NCBI GenBank assembly: GCA_015075545.1
Contig: JABTUC010000001.1
Span: 806,001 to 870,000, forward strand
Direction: 5' to 3'
Source of the DNA: Ideonella sp.
Lineage (GTDB): Bacteria > Pseudomonadota > Gammaproteobacteria > Burkholderiales > Burkholderiaceae_C
Length of the DNA: 64,000 nt
In this document: in pieces, positions 56,650-64,000 of the stretch
Position numbering within the stretch: the first letter of the stretch is position 1
How the letters are laid out: each line of letters starts with the position of its first letter
Notes under the pieces: generated by a model
Told to the model about the DNA's origin: nothing
The model's input: the letters and a program-made list of their open reading frames with translations, nothing else
Databases searched by the model: none
Position numbers and translations under genes: made by a program

Positions 56650-57486
56650 TCACACGGTGGTCAGCGCCAGCGCGCACGGCAGCACCGGCAGCAGCGCGTC
56701 GAGGCGGTCGAGGACGCCGCCGTGCCCGGGCAGCAACGCGCTCGAATCCTTGACGCCGACCGCACGCTTGATCAGCGACTCGAACAGATCTCCGACCACG
56801 CTGATCGCCACCAGCGCCAGCAGCGCCAGCACCATCGATGCCACTCCGAAGCGGTGTCGAAGCTGCGTGAACAGGCTCGCCGAGTCGGTGGCCACGTGCT
56901 GATCGAAGGCCAGCCACAGCGCGGCCAGCACCAGCACGCCGAGCATGCCGCTGGCCACCCCCTCCCAGCTCTTGCCCGGGCTGATCTGCGGCGCCAGCTT
57001 GCGGCGGCCGAAGGCGCGGCCACCGAAATAGGCCGCGATATCGGCCATCCACACCACGCACAGCACCGACAGCAGGTAGTTGACGCCGACGATGCGCGCC
57101 TGCGCCAGTGCCCACCAGGCCACCGCCAGCAGCGCCAGGCCGAGCGCGATGCGCAACGGACGCGGCAGCGCAGGCCAGCGCGTCGGGCCGGCGCGCAGGG
57201 CGAGCGCACCGCCGGCGACCCAGGCGGCCGCCGCCAGCCACCACAGCCATTGCAGCTCGTGCATCGGCGGCGAAGCCCACGCGGTCGCCACACCGGCGAG
57301 CGCGAGGACGAGGCCGCAGCCCCAGGCGGCCGGCGGCGCGAGGCCGTTCAGGCGCCCCCACTCCCACGCGGCGAGGCTGACCAGCAGCAGCGTCAGCAGC
57401 ATGAAAGGCCATGCGCTCGTCATCCACAAGGTCGGCAACCACAGCGCAAGCAGCACGAGCGCCGTGGCAACGCGTTGCGCGAGCAT
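56650..57486 (-). CDS. cdsA: Phosphatidate cytidylyltransferase
   Basis: 278-aa membrane enzyme making CDP-diacylglycerol from phosphatidic acid and CTP. The C-terminal family signature is complete: SLIKRAVGVKDSSALLPGHGGVLDRLD. Upstream are DIAAYFGGRAFGRRKLAPQISPGKSWEG and about seven hydrophobic helices. ATG 57486, five bases after uppS. Confidence 0.95.
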   Translation of the reverse strand: MLAQRVATALVLLALWLPTLWMTSAWPFMLLTLLLVSLAAWEWGRLNGLAPPAAWGCGLVLALAGVATAWASPPMHELQWLWWLAAAAWVAGGALALRAGPTRWPALPRPLRIALGLALLAVAWWALAQARIVGVNYLLSVLCVVWMADIAAYFGGRAFGRRKLAPQISPGKSWEGVASGMLGVLVLAALWLAFDQHVATDSASLFTQLRHRFGVASMVLALLALVAISVVGDLFESLIKRAVGVKDSSALLPGHGGVLDRLDALLPVLPCALALTTV

Positions 57487-57491
57487 CGCGA

Positions 57492-58226
57492 TCAGCCACC
57501 GGCTGCGGGTGCCGCCCGGACCGGCGCCACGTCGCCGAAGCGGCGCTCGCGCCCGGCATAGGCGGCCAGCGCGGCGTCGAGCTCGGCCTCGTCGAAGTCG
57601 GGCCACAGGCACTCGGTGAAGTACAGCTCCGAGTAGGCGATCTGCCACAGCATGAAGTTGCTCACCCGCACCTCGCCGCCCGTGCGGATGAAGAGGTCGG
57701 GGTCCGGTGCGTGCGCCAGCGCCATCAGCGACGACAGTTGCCGCTCGTCGATCTGCTCGGGCGGCAGGCCCTGCGCCAGCGCCCGCCGGCAGGCCTGCAG
57801 CACGTCCCAGCGGCCGCCGTAGTTGAAGGCCACCGACAGCGTGATGCGCGTGTTGTGCGCGGTGCGCGACTCGGCCTCGTCCCAGGCGGCGCGCACCTTG
57901 TCGGTGACCGCGCTGCGATCGCCGACGATGCGGATTCGCACACCCTTCTCGGCCAGCTTGCGCAGGTACTTCGACACCGCCACCAGCACCAGGCCGAGCA
58001 GGCCCGAGACCTCCTCCTCGGGCCGCTTCCAGTTCTCCGACGAGAAGGCGAACACCGTGAGGTACTCGATGCCGCGGTCGGAGCACGCCTGCACGCAGCG
58101 CACCAGCGAATCGACCCCTTGCTTGTGGCCGAAGAAGCGCGGCATGAAGCGCTTGCGGGCCCAACGACCGTTGCCATCCATCACGATCGCGACGTGACGG
58201 GGAACCGGGTGGCGCTCGCGCTGCAT
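57492..58226 (-). CDS. uppS: Undecaprenyl diphosphate synthase (cis-prenyltransferase)
   Basis: 244 aa. Makes the C55 lipid carrier for peptidoglycan and polysaccharides. The catalytic Asp lies in IVMDGNGRWAR; also present are GHKQGVDSLVRCVQ, FAFSSENWKRP, VAFNYGGRWD and the substrate-binding RTGGEVRVSNFMLWQIAYSELYFTECLWPDF. Complete and of normal length. Confidence 0.97.
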   Translation of the reverse strand: MQRERHPVPRHVAIVMDGNGRWARKRFMPRFFGHKQGVDSLVRCVQACSDRGIEYLTVFAFSSENWKRPEEEVSGLLGLVLVAVSKYLRKLAEKGVRIRIVGDRSAVTDKVRAAWDEAESRTAHNTRITLSVAFNYGGRWDVLQACRRALAQGLPPEQIDERQLSSLMALAHAPDPDLFIRTGGEVRVSNFMLWQIAYSELYFTECLWPDFDEAELDAALAAYAGRERRFGDVAPVRAAPAAGG

Positions 58227-58282
58227 CGCCGCGGGTTGCGCTCGGGATCAGGCGGCCGCTGCCGTGCGCGCGAGCATCGACG

Positions 58283-58849
58283 TCAGACCGCCAGGACGTC
58301 GGCTTCCTTGGCGTGCACGAGCTTGTCGATCTCGGCCACCGTGCGGTCGGTGAGCTTCTGCACCTCGTCCTGCGCGCGGCGCTCCTCGTCCTCGGCGACC
58401 TGCTTGTCCTTGAGCAGCTTCTTCAGGTGCTCGTTGGCATCGCGGCGCAGGTTGCGCACCGCGACCTTGGCCTCCTCGCCGGTATGGCGCACGACCTTGG
58501 TCAGCTCCTTGCGGCGCTCCTCGGTCAGCGCCGGCATCGGCACGCGCAGCAGATCGCCCTGCGCGGCCGGGTTGAGCCCGAGGTCGCTCTCGCGGATGGC
58601 CTTCTCGATCTTCGCGCCCATGCCCTTGTCCCACGGCTGCACGCTGATCGTGCGTGCGTCGAGCAGCGACACGTTGGCCACCTGGCTGATCGGCACCATC
58701 GAGCCGTAGTAGTCGACATGCACCTGGTCGAGCAGGCCCGGATGGGCGCGGCCGGTGCGGATCTTCTGCAGCTCGTGCTTCAGCGCCTCGACCGACTTCT
58801 GCATCTTGGCCTCGGCGTTCTTCCTGATCTCGGCAATGGTGGTAGCCAA
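58283..58849 (-). CDS. frr: Ribosome recycling factor
   Basis: 188 aa. Splits post-termination ribosomes with EF-G. Core segments: [72 protein letters not shown] and the helical [34 protein letters not shown]. Conserved position between pyrH and uppS. Confidence 0.98.
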   Translation of the reverse strand: MATTIAEIRKNAEAKMQKSVEALKHELQKIRTGRAHPGLLDQVHVDYYGSMVPISQVANVSLLDARTISVQPWDKGMGAKIEKAIRESDLGLNPAAQGDLLRVPMPALTEERRKELTKVVRHTGEEAKVAVRNLRRDANEHLKKLLKDKQVAEDEERRAQDEVQKLTDRTVAEIDKLVHAKEADVLAV

Positions 58850-58870
58850 TTCGATCTCCTTGCGCGCAGC

Positions 58871-59581
58871 CTACACGTGCACCAGCGTGCCTTCGTCCTC
58901 GCCCGACACCACGCGCCTGAGCGCGCCCGGCTTGTTGATCGAGAACACGCGGATCGGCAGCTTCTGGTCGCGGCACAGCGCGAACGCGGTGGCATCCATC
59001 ACCTGCAGGTTGCGCGCGATCGCGTCGTCGAAGCTGATCGATGCGTAGCGCGTCGCTGCAGCGACCTTGTTGGGGTCGGCACTGTACACGCCGTCGACCT
59101 TGGTGGCCTTGAGCACGACCTCGGCACCGATTTCGGCGCCGCGCAGCGCCGCGGCGGTGTCGGTGGTGAAGAAGGGGTTGCCGGTGCCGGCGGCGAACAC
59201 CACGACCTTGCCCTCCTCCAGGTACTGCAGCGCCTTGGGCCGCACGTAGGGCTCGACCACCTGCTCGATCGAGATGGCCGACATCACGCGCGCGGTCAGG
59301 CCCGCCTGGCGCATCGAATCGGCCAGCGCCAGCGAGTTCATCACGGTGGCCAGCATGCCCATGTAGTCGGCGGTGGCGCGGTCCATGCCCACCGAGCCGC
59401 CGGCCACGCCGCGGAAGATGTTGCCCCCGCCGATCACCACGGCCAGCTCGACCCCGAGGTCGGTGACCTCCTTCAGCTCGCGCACCATGCGCACGATGGT
59501 GCCGCGGTTGATGCCGTAGGCGTCTTCGCCCATCAGCGCTTCGCCCGACAGTTTCAGCAGAATTCGCTTGTAGGCCGGCAT
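58871..59581 (-). CDS. pyrH: Uridylate kinase
   Basis: 236-aa amino-acid-kinase-fold UMP kinase. [90 protein letters not shown] and the C-terminal [20 protein letters not shown] are diagnostic. Between tsf and frr. Confidence 0.98.
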   Translation of the reverse strand: MPAYKRILLKLSGEALMGEDAYGINRGTIVRMVRELKEVTDLGVELAVVIGGGNIFRGVAGGSVGMDRATADYMGMLATVMNSLALADSMRQAGLTARVMSAISIEQVVEPYVRPKALQYLEEGKVVVFAAGTGNPFFTTDTAAALRGAEIGAEVVLKATKVDGVYSADPNKVAAATRYASISFDDAIARNLQVMDATAFALCRDQKLPIRVFSINKPGALRRVVSGEDEGTLVHV

Positions 59582-59670
59582 CCGGCAGCTCTCCCTGACT
59601 CACGCCCGGGCGAAGTTTACGCGGCGGCACACGCGCATTCGGTCACGCTGCCGCGGGCGTCAACCCGGCA

Positions 59671-60579
59671 TCAGCCCTTCTTGGCGGCCGCCACCTGCGC
59701 CGCGACTTCGGCGGCGAAGTCGTCGGTGCGCTTCTCGATGCCCTCGCCCACCACGTACAAGGTGAACGCCCTGACCGAGGTGTTGGCGCCCTTGAGCATC
59801 TGGCCGACGGTCTGCTTGCCGTCGGCGGCCTTGACGAACACCTGATCGAGCAGCGAGACCTCCTTGAGGAACTTCTGCACCGAGCCGTCGACCATCCGGG
59901 CCACGATCTCCGGGGGCTTGCCGCTCTCGGCCGCCTTGGCCATCGCGATCTTGCGCTCGTTGTCGACCAGCTCGGCCGGCACCCCCTTGGCATCGATCGC
60001 CAGCACGCGGGTGCCTTTGGTCGACGCGGCGATCTGCATCGCTACGTCCTTGGCTGCGATGTCGCTGCCGTCGTATTCGACCAGCACGCCGATGTGCGTG
60101 CCGTGCAGGTAGTGCGCGAGCCGGCCGCCACCGGCGTAGCGCTCGAAGCGGCGGATCGACATGTTCTCGCCGATCTTGCCGACCAGGCCCTTGCGCACGT
60201 CTTCGACGGTCGGGCCGAAGCCATCGTGCGACAGCGGCAGTGCCGCGAGCGCCGCCAGGTCGGCCGGGTTCTGCGTCGCCACCAACTGCGCGCACGCCTT
60301 CGCGAAAGCCAGGAACGACTCGTTCTTGGAGACGAAGTCGGTCTCGCAGTTGATCTCCACCAGTGCGCCGACGTCGCCATCGACCGCCACCGCGACCACG
60401 CCCTCGGCGGTGATGCGCGCGGCCGCCTTGCCGGCCTTGTTGCCGAGCTTGACGCGCAGGATCTCCTCGGCGCGCGCCATGTCGCCACCGGCCTCGGCGA
60501 GCGCCTTCTTGCACTCCATCATCGGCGCGTCGGTCTTGGCGCGCAGCTCGGCGACCATGCTTGCGGTGATTGCAACCAT
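59671..60579 (-). CDS. tsf: Elongation factor Ts
   Basis: 302 aa. Nucleotide exchange factor for EF-Tu. The N-terminal UBA-like domain ([48 protein letters not shown]) includes the EF-Tu-contacting TDFV in [13 protein letters not shown]. The two core subdomains follow. ATG 60579 is the conserved start. Downstream of rpsB across a 132-base gap containing hairpins. Confidence 0.98.
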   Translation of the reverse strand: MVAITASMVAELRAKTDAPMMECKKALAEAGGDMARAEEILRVKLGNKAGKAAARITAEGVVAVAVDGDVGALVEINCETDFVSKNESFLAFAKACAQLVATQNPADLAALAALPLSHDGFGPTVEDVRKGLVGKIGENMSIRRFERYAGGGRLAHYLHGTHIGVLVEYDGSDIAAKDVAMQIAASTKGTRVLAIDAKGVPAELVDNERKIAMAKAAESGKPPEIVARMVDGSVQKFLKEVSLLDQVFVKAADGKQTVGQMLKGANTSVRAFTLYVVGEGIEKRTDDFAAEVAAQVAAAKKG

Positions 60580-60603
60580 ACGAACTCCAAACATCTCGTA
60601 TTC

Positions 60604-60696
60604 AGCCGGCCAACGGCCGGCTCGTCTTCATGCTGGAGCCCCCTCCCGGAGGGAGCTCGGGGGAGCGATGTGACCGCCGCCGCCAGCGGCGGCGGT
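60604..60696 (-). other. Hairpin-rich spacer between rpsB and tsf
   Basis: Two GC-rich inverted repeats lie in the 132-base gap: AGCCGGCC / GGCCGGCT with a three-base loop (60604-60622), and ACCGCCGCC / GGCGGCGGT with a six-base loop (60673-60696). A CCCTCC/GAGGG block sits between them. No T-tracts; they may modulate read-through from rpsB to tsf. Confidence 0.45.
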
Positions 60697-60711
60697 GCCC
60701 GAAGTGGCGCC

Positions 60712-61455
60712 CTACGCCCCTTCGTTCACTTCAACGAACTCATCGCCCCCAGCCACAGCCTGCGCCACTTCGGTCACCGCCGCCGCCTTGCCCTCGAGCA
60801 CCGCGTCGGCCACCGCGCGCGCATACAGCGCCACCGCCTTGGCCGAGTCGTCGTTGCCCGGGATGACGTAGTCGATGTCCTGCGGCGAATGGTTGGTGTC
60901 GACCACGCCGATCACCGGAATGCCGAGTTTCTTGGCCTCGGCCACCGCGATCTTGTGGTAACCGACGTCGATCACGAACATCGCGTCGGGCAGCGCGGTC
61001 ATGTCCTGGATGCCGCCGATGTCCTTCTCGAGCTTGTGCAGTTCGCGCTCGAACATCAGGCCTTCCTTCTTGCTCATCTGCTCCATGCCGGCCTCCTTCT
61101 GGGCCTGCATCTCCTTGAGCTTCTTCAGCGAGGCCTTGACGGTCTTGAAGTTGGTCAGCATGCCGCCGAGCCAGCGCTGGTCGACGAACGGCATGCCGGC
61201 GCGCTGCGCCTCCTGCTTGATCACCTCGCGCGCCTGCCGCTTGGTGCCCACCATCAGGATCGCGCCGCGGCGGCTCGCCAGCTGGCGCGCGAACTTCATC
61301 GCCTCTTCGAACGCAGGCAGCGTCGCCTCGAGGTTGATGATGTGGATCTTGTTGCGGTGCCCGTAGATGTACGGGGCCATCTTGGGGTTCCAGAAGCGCG
61401 TCTGGTGTCCGAAATGGACGCCGGCTTCCAGCATCTCACGCATCGTCGTGGGCAT
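60712..61455 (-). CDS. rpsB: 30S ribosomal protein S2
   Basis: 247 aa, normal length. [68 protein letters not shown] and [53 protein letters not shown] are standard S2. GGAG before ATG 61455. First gene of the rpsB-tsf-pyrH-frr run, with a leader of about 160 bases. Confidence 0.98.
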   Translation of the reverse strand: MPTTMREMLEAGVHFGHQTRFWNPKMAPYIYGHRNKIHIINLEATLPAFEEAMKFARQLASRRGAILMVGTKRQAREVIKQEAQRAGMPFVDQRWLGGMLTNFKTVKASLKKLKEMQAQKEAGMEQMSKKEGLMFERELHKLEKDIGGIQDMTALPDAMFVIDVGYHKIAVAEAKKLGIPVIGVVDTNHSPQDIDYVIPGNDDSAKAVALYARAVADAVLEGKAAAVTEVAQAVAGGDEFVEVNEGA

Positions 61456-61609
61456 CGGGGCTCCAAAGGTTGGGTCTAGAATCCGGCGCGAATCGCCTGC
61501 GTGCGGCTTGGCCGCGGCGGGCGACACCTTTCGAGGGCCGGTTCGGGATTGGCTCGACTGCGAGCAGACCGTGCCGCGTGCCACGAATGACCCGCCCGGA
61601 CGCACTCAG

Positions 61610-62989
61610 TTGAACCCGCGAATTGTAGCAGCGCCCACCGGGCACACCCTGGCCGGTCACCATGCCGCGGTGCTGGCCGGCCGCGATTCGATCGAGGCTG
61701 CAGCGGGCCGTGCGCTGCACGCCGCCAAGACGAAGGCCTGCGACAAGGCCTACGTGCGCTTGTTCGAGGCGTCGGCGCTGGCCAGCGCAAGCGCGCTGCA
61801 GGCGATGCTGCGCGGCGGCGCGCCGATCGGCACGTTGGCCGGTGCACCGATCTCGGTGAAAGACCTGTACGACGTGGCGGGCTTCGCCACCACCGCGGGT
61901 TCGGCCACGATGCACGACGCGCCGCCGGCCAGCCACGACAGCCTCGCCGTGGCGCGCGTGCGCGCCGCCGGCGGCGTGCTGATCGGCCACACCAACATGA
62001 GCGAGTTCGCGTTCTCGGGGGTGGGGATCAATCCGCACTGCGGCACGCCGGCCAACGGCGGCACGCTGGCGCTCGACGCCACCGCGCGTGCGCCGGGCGG
62101 TTCCACCTCGGGCGGGGCCACGTCGGTGGTGCTCGGCGCCGCGCTGGCTGCGCTCGGTTCCGACACCGGCGGCTCGATCCGCATTCCGGCGGCGCTGCAA
62201 GGGCTGGTGGGCTTCAAGAACACGCAACGGCTGACGCCGCTGCAAGGCACCGTGCCGCTGTCGACCACGCTCGACACGGTGTGCGCGATCACGCGCGACG
62301 TGCGCGACGCGGTCACGATGCACGAGATCCTGGCGCAGCGCCGCGTCGCGCTCGATGCGCGGCCCCTCGCGGCGTGGCGCTTCGCGCTGCCGCGCACGCT
62401 GATGCTCGACGCGCTCGATGCCACGGTCGCCGCCGCGTTCGAGCGCACGCTGCGCACGCTGCGCACGGCCGGCGCCCGCATCGAGGAGATCGCGCTGCCC
62501 GAGTTGGCCGAAGTGGCTGGCATCAACGCGAGCGGCGGCTTCTCGCCGCCCGAGGCGTGGGCTTGGCACCGCCGGCGCATGGCCGAGCGCGGCGCCGGCT
62601 ACGACCCGCGGGTGGCGCTGCGCATCCGGCGCGGCGAGTCGATGAGCGCGGCCGACTACATCGACCTGCTGCGCTCGCGCGCGCTCTGGATCGAGCGCAT
62701 GGCGCTGGCGCTGCGCGGCTTCGACGCGGCGCTGTCGCCCACCGTGCCGATCGTCGCGCCGCCGCTGGCGCCGCTGCTGGCCGACGACGACGCGTTCTTC
62801 GCCGCCAACGGCAAGCTGCTGCGCAACACCTCGGTGGTCAACCTGCTCGACGGCTGCGCGCTGTCGCTGCCTTGCCAACGCGACGGCGAGCTGCCGGTCG
62901 GCCTGATGGTGTGGGCCGGCGCGCTGGCCGACGACGCGGTGCTGAGCGCGTCGCTGGCCATCGAGGCCGCGCTGCGCGGCGAGCGCTGA
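61610..62989 (+). CDS. Amidase signature family enzyme
   Basis: About 459 aa. The Ser-cisSer-Lys triad is visible: the Lys in SVKDLYDVAG and the serines in GGSTSGGATSVVLGAALAALGSDTGGSIRIPAAL. The C-terminal half carries LWIERMALALRGFDAALSPTVPIVAPPL. Hydrolyses an amide; the family includes GatA, and no gatB or gatC is adjacent, so a catabolic amidase is more likely. The start is uncertain: no ATG precedes the conserved region; TTG 61610 (GGA nine bases upstream) and GTG 61571 are in frame. The amino end overlaps the rpsB promoter region. Confidence 0.82.
   Translation: MNPRIVAAPTGHTLAGHHAAVLAGRDSIEAAAGRALHAAKTKACDKAYVRLFEASALASASALQAMLRGGAPIGTLAGAPISVKDLYDVAGFATTAGSATMHDAPPASHDSLAVARVRAAGGVLIGHTNMSEFAFSGVGINPHCGTPANGGTLALDATARAPGGSTSGGATSVVLGAALAALGSDTGGSIRIPAALQGLVGFKNTQRLTPLQGTVPLSTTLDTVCAITRDVRDAVTMHEILAQRRVALDARPLAAWRFALPRTLMLDALDATVAAAFERTLRTLRTAGARIEEIALPELAEVAGINASGGFSPPEAWAWHRRRMAERGAGYDPRVALRIRRGESMSAADYIDLLRSRALWIERMALALRGFDAALSPTVPIVAPPLAPLLADDDAFFAANGKLLRNTSVVNLLDGCALSLPCQRDGELPVGLMVWAGALADDAVLSASLAIEAALRGER
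61622..61627 (-). promoter_or_regulatory. -10 TACAAT for rpsB
   Basis: TACAAT (five of six) on the minus strand, starting transcription near 61615 and giving rpsB a leader of about 160 bases. It lies inside the predicted first codons of the divergent amidase gene. No strong -35 was seen. Confidence 0.5.
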
Positions 62990-62990
62990 A

Positions 62991-63068
62991 GTGGCCCCCT
63001 GGCTCGCTGCGCTCGCGTTCCCGCACGGGGGACCGGGTCCCTCCGGACGGCTGGGCGAGACCTGACCG
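62991..63068 (+). repeat. Intergenic repeat, copy 2
   Basis: GC-rich spacer between the amidase stop and the DadA-type start, alignable by eye to 21440-21508 with the same order of blocks (GTGG, CCCCTGGC, GCTGCGC, CGGGG, TCCGGACGG, GGGCG, GACC). Contains partial palindromes (GTCCCTCCGGAC region). See copy 1. Confidence 0.4.
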
Positions 63069-64000
63069 ATGCGCGTCGCCGTCGTCGGCGCCGGCATCGT
63101 CGGCGTCACCACCGCGTACGAGCTGGCTGTCGACGGCCACGAGGTCACGGTGTTCGAGCGGCAGGCCAGCGTGGCCGCCGAAACCAGCTTCGCCAACGCC
63201 GGCGTGCTGGCGCCGGGTTACGTCACGCCGTGGGCCGCACCCGGCATGACCGGCAAGGTGCTGCGCCAGATGTTCGGGCGTCACGCCGCGGTGCGGCTGG
63301 CACGGCCGTTCTCGCCGCGGCTGCTCGCCTGGGTCTGGCGCTGGTGGCGCGCCTGTCGGCCAGCGGTCTACCAGGCCAACCGCGGCCGCATGATCCAGCT
63401 CGCGCGCTTCAGTCTGCTGCGCATGCACCTGCTCAGTGCACAGCTGGAGCTCGAGTTCGAGCAACGCAAGGGCCTGCTGGTGTTGTTGCGTGGGCCGCGC
63501 GAGCTGGCGCTGGCAAGGCCGGGCGTCAAGCTACTGGCCGACCTCGGCGTCAATTGCCACCTGGTCGAAGCGGCGCGCGCCAGGGAGATCGAACCCGCGC
63601 TCAACGTCGATACGCCGCTGCACGCCGCGCTGCATCTGCCCGACGAGGAGGTCGGCAACTGCCGGCAGTTCGCGCACCTGCTGAAGCAGCATGCGCAGGC
63701 GCGCGGCGCGCTGTTCCGCTTTCACCGCGAGGTGCGGCGCATCGAGGCCGGCGACAAACCGGTGGTTCACCACCGTGCACTGGCGCGCTTCGAGTCGGCG
63801 CAACTGGCCGGTGCCGAGCACCTGACCACGCAGCCGGAGTCCGAAGGCATGGAGGCGTTCGACGCCGTGGTGGTGTGCGCGGCAGCGGACTCGCGGCAAC
63901 TGCTGCTGCCGCTCAAGCTCGGGCTGCCGCTGGCGCCGGTGCACGGCTACTCGGTCACCGCGCCGCTGCGCGAGGCCGCCGAGCACGGCGACTCCGGACC
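63069..64000 (+). CDS. dadA: D-amino-acid dehydrogenase-type FAD oxidoreductase (DadA), N-terminal 310 residues
   Basis: The gene runs off the right edge, so only about 310 residues are visible. The FAD-binding Rossmann motif is at the extreme N terminus: VAVVGAGIVGVTTAYELAVDGHEVTVFERQ. The DadA-like segment AAETSFANAGVLAPGYVTPWAAPGM follows, then MIQLARFSLLRMHLLSAQ and LPDEEVGNCRQFAHLLKQHA, as in the DadA small subunit. It is expected to deaminate D-amino acids to keto acids, passing electrons to the respiratory chain. ATG 63069 is well supported. Substrate range is unknown, and glycine/D-amino acid oxidase-like relatives are an alternative. Confidence 0.88.
   Translation, partial: MRVAVVGAGIVGVTTAYELAVDGHEVTVFERQASVAAETSFANAGVLAPGYVTPWAAPGMTGKVLRQMFGRHAAVRLARPFSPRLLAWVWRWWRACRPAVYQANRGRMIQLARFSLLRMHLLSAQLELEFEQRKGLLVLLRGPRELALARPGVKLLADLGVNCHLVEAARAREIEPALNVDTPLHAALHLPDEEVGNCRQFAHLLKQHAQARGALFRFHREVRRIEAGDKPVVHHRALARFESAQLAGAEHLTTQPESEGMEAFDAVVVCAAADSRQLLLPLKLGLPLAPVHGYSVTAPLREAAEHGDSG

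Overview
The window is high-GC DNA from a betaproteobacterium, most likely order Burkholderiales (Comamonadaceae or Sphaerotilaceae). This rests on gene order and protein character: dnaG-rpoD with a Lys/Ala/Pro-rich extension on sigma-70, rpsF-priB-rpsR-rplI followed by dnaB, ppsA divergent from ppsR, the long rpsB-to-rnhB envelope and translation run, and abundant TctC-, TRAP- and Liv-type transport. I place no species. I saw no rRNA, tRNA, CRISPR array, insertion sequence or prophage.

Layout. 1-7.7 kb: tail of an H-NS-like gene, a membrane GGDEF/EAL protein, dnaG and rpoD. 7.7-16.7 kb: an accessory catabolic island with an AraC regulator, then a SnoaL-fold protein, a muconate-cycloisomerase-type enolase, an SDR dehydrogenase, an iron-type alcohol dehydrogenase/maleylacetate-reductase relative, an IclR regulator and a complete TRAP transporter (DctPQM). 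16.8-23.0 kb (minus strand): an aldehyde dehydrogenase heading a five-gene branched-chain-type ABC importer, with an SDR gene divergent from it. 24.1-33.6 kb: a class III cyclase-FHA protein, hemH, a TctCBA tricarboxylate-type transporter on the opposite strand, then the heat-shock set hslR-grpE-dnaK-dnaJ. 33.7-39.8 kb: miscellaneous genes (SnoaL-like, Acg-type nitroreductase, membrane-tailed serine hydrolase, DedA, CDF transporter, PA0069-type radical SAM). 39.8-46.4 kb: dnaB, the rpsF operon, ppsA and its regulator ppsR. 46.4-61.5 kb (minus strand): rpsB-tsf-pyrH-frr-uppS-cdsA-dxr-rseP-bamA-skp-lpxD-fabZ-lpxA-lpxB-rnhB-rRNA methyltransferase. 61.6-64 kb: an amidase and the start of a DadA-type D-amino-acid dehydrogenase.

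How the genes work together. The TRAP importer probably feeds the enolase/SDR/Fe-ADH enzymes. The operon's promoter region carries two abutting perfect 15-bp direct repeats ending at a TTGACA -35, and a perfect 16-bp palindrome just after the expected start site. That suggests dual control by the two neighbouring regulators. The aldehyde dehydrogenase-Liv operon and its divergent SDR look like a second uptake-and-oxidation unit. The minus-strand envelope run couples translation factors to undecaprenyl, CDP-diacylglycerol, isoprenoid, lipid A and outer-membrane-protein assembly functions.

Most of the window is conserved core genome. The observations most worth following are a perfect LexA-type SOS box directly abutting the start codon of the radical SAM gene, the composite promoter of the catabolic island, the substrate-unknown island itself, a recurring arrangement suggesting leaderless mRNAs, and the Tct cassette sitting inside an otherwise conserved hemH/heat-shock neighbourhood.
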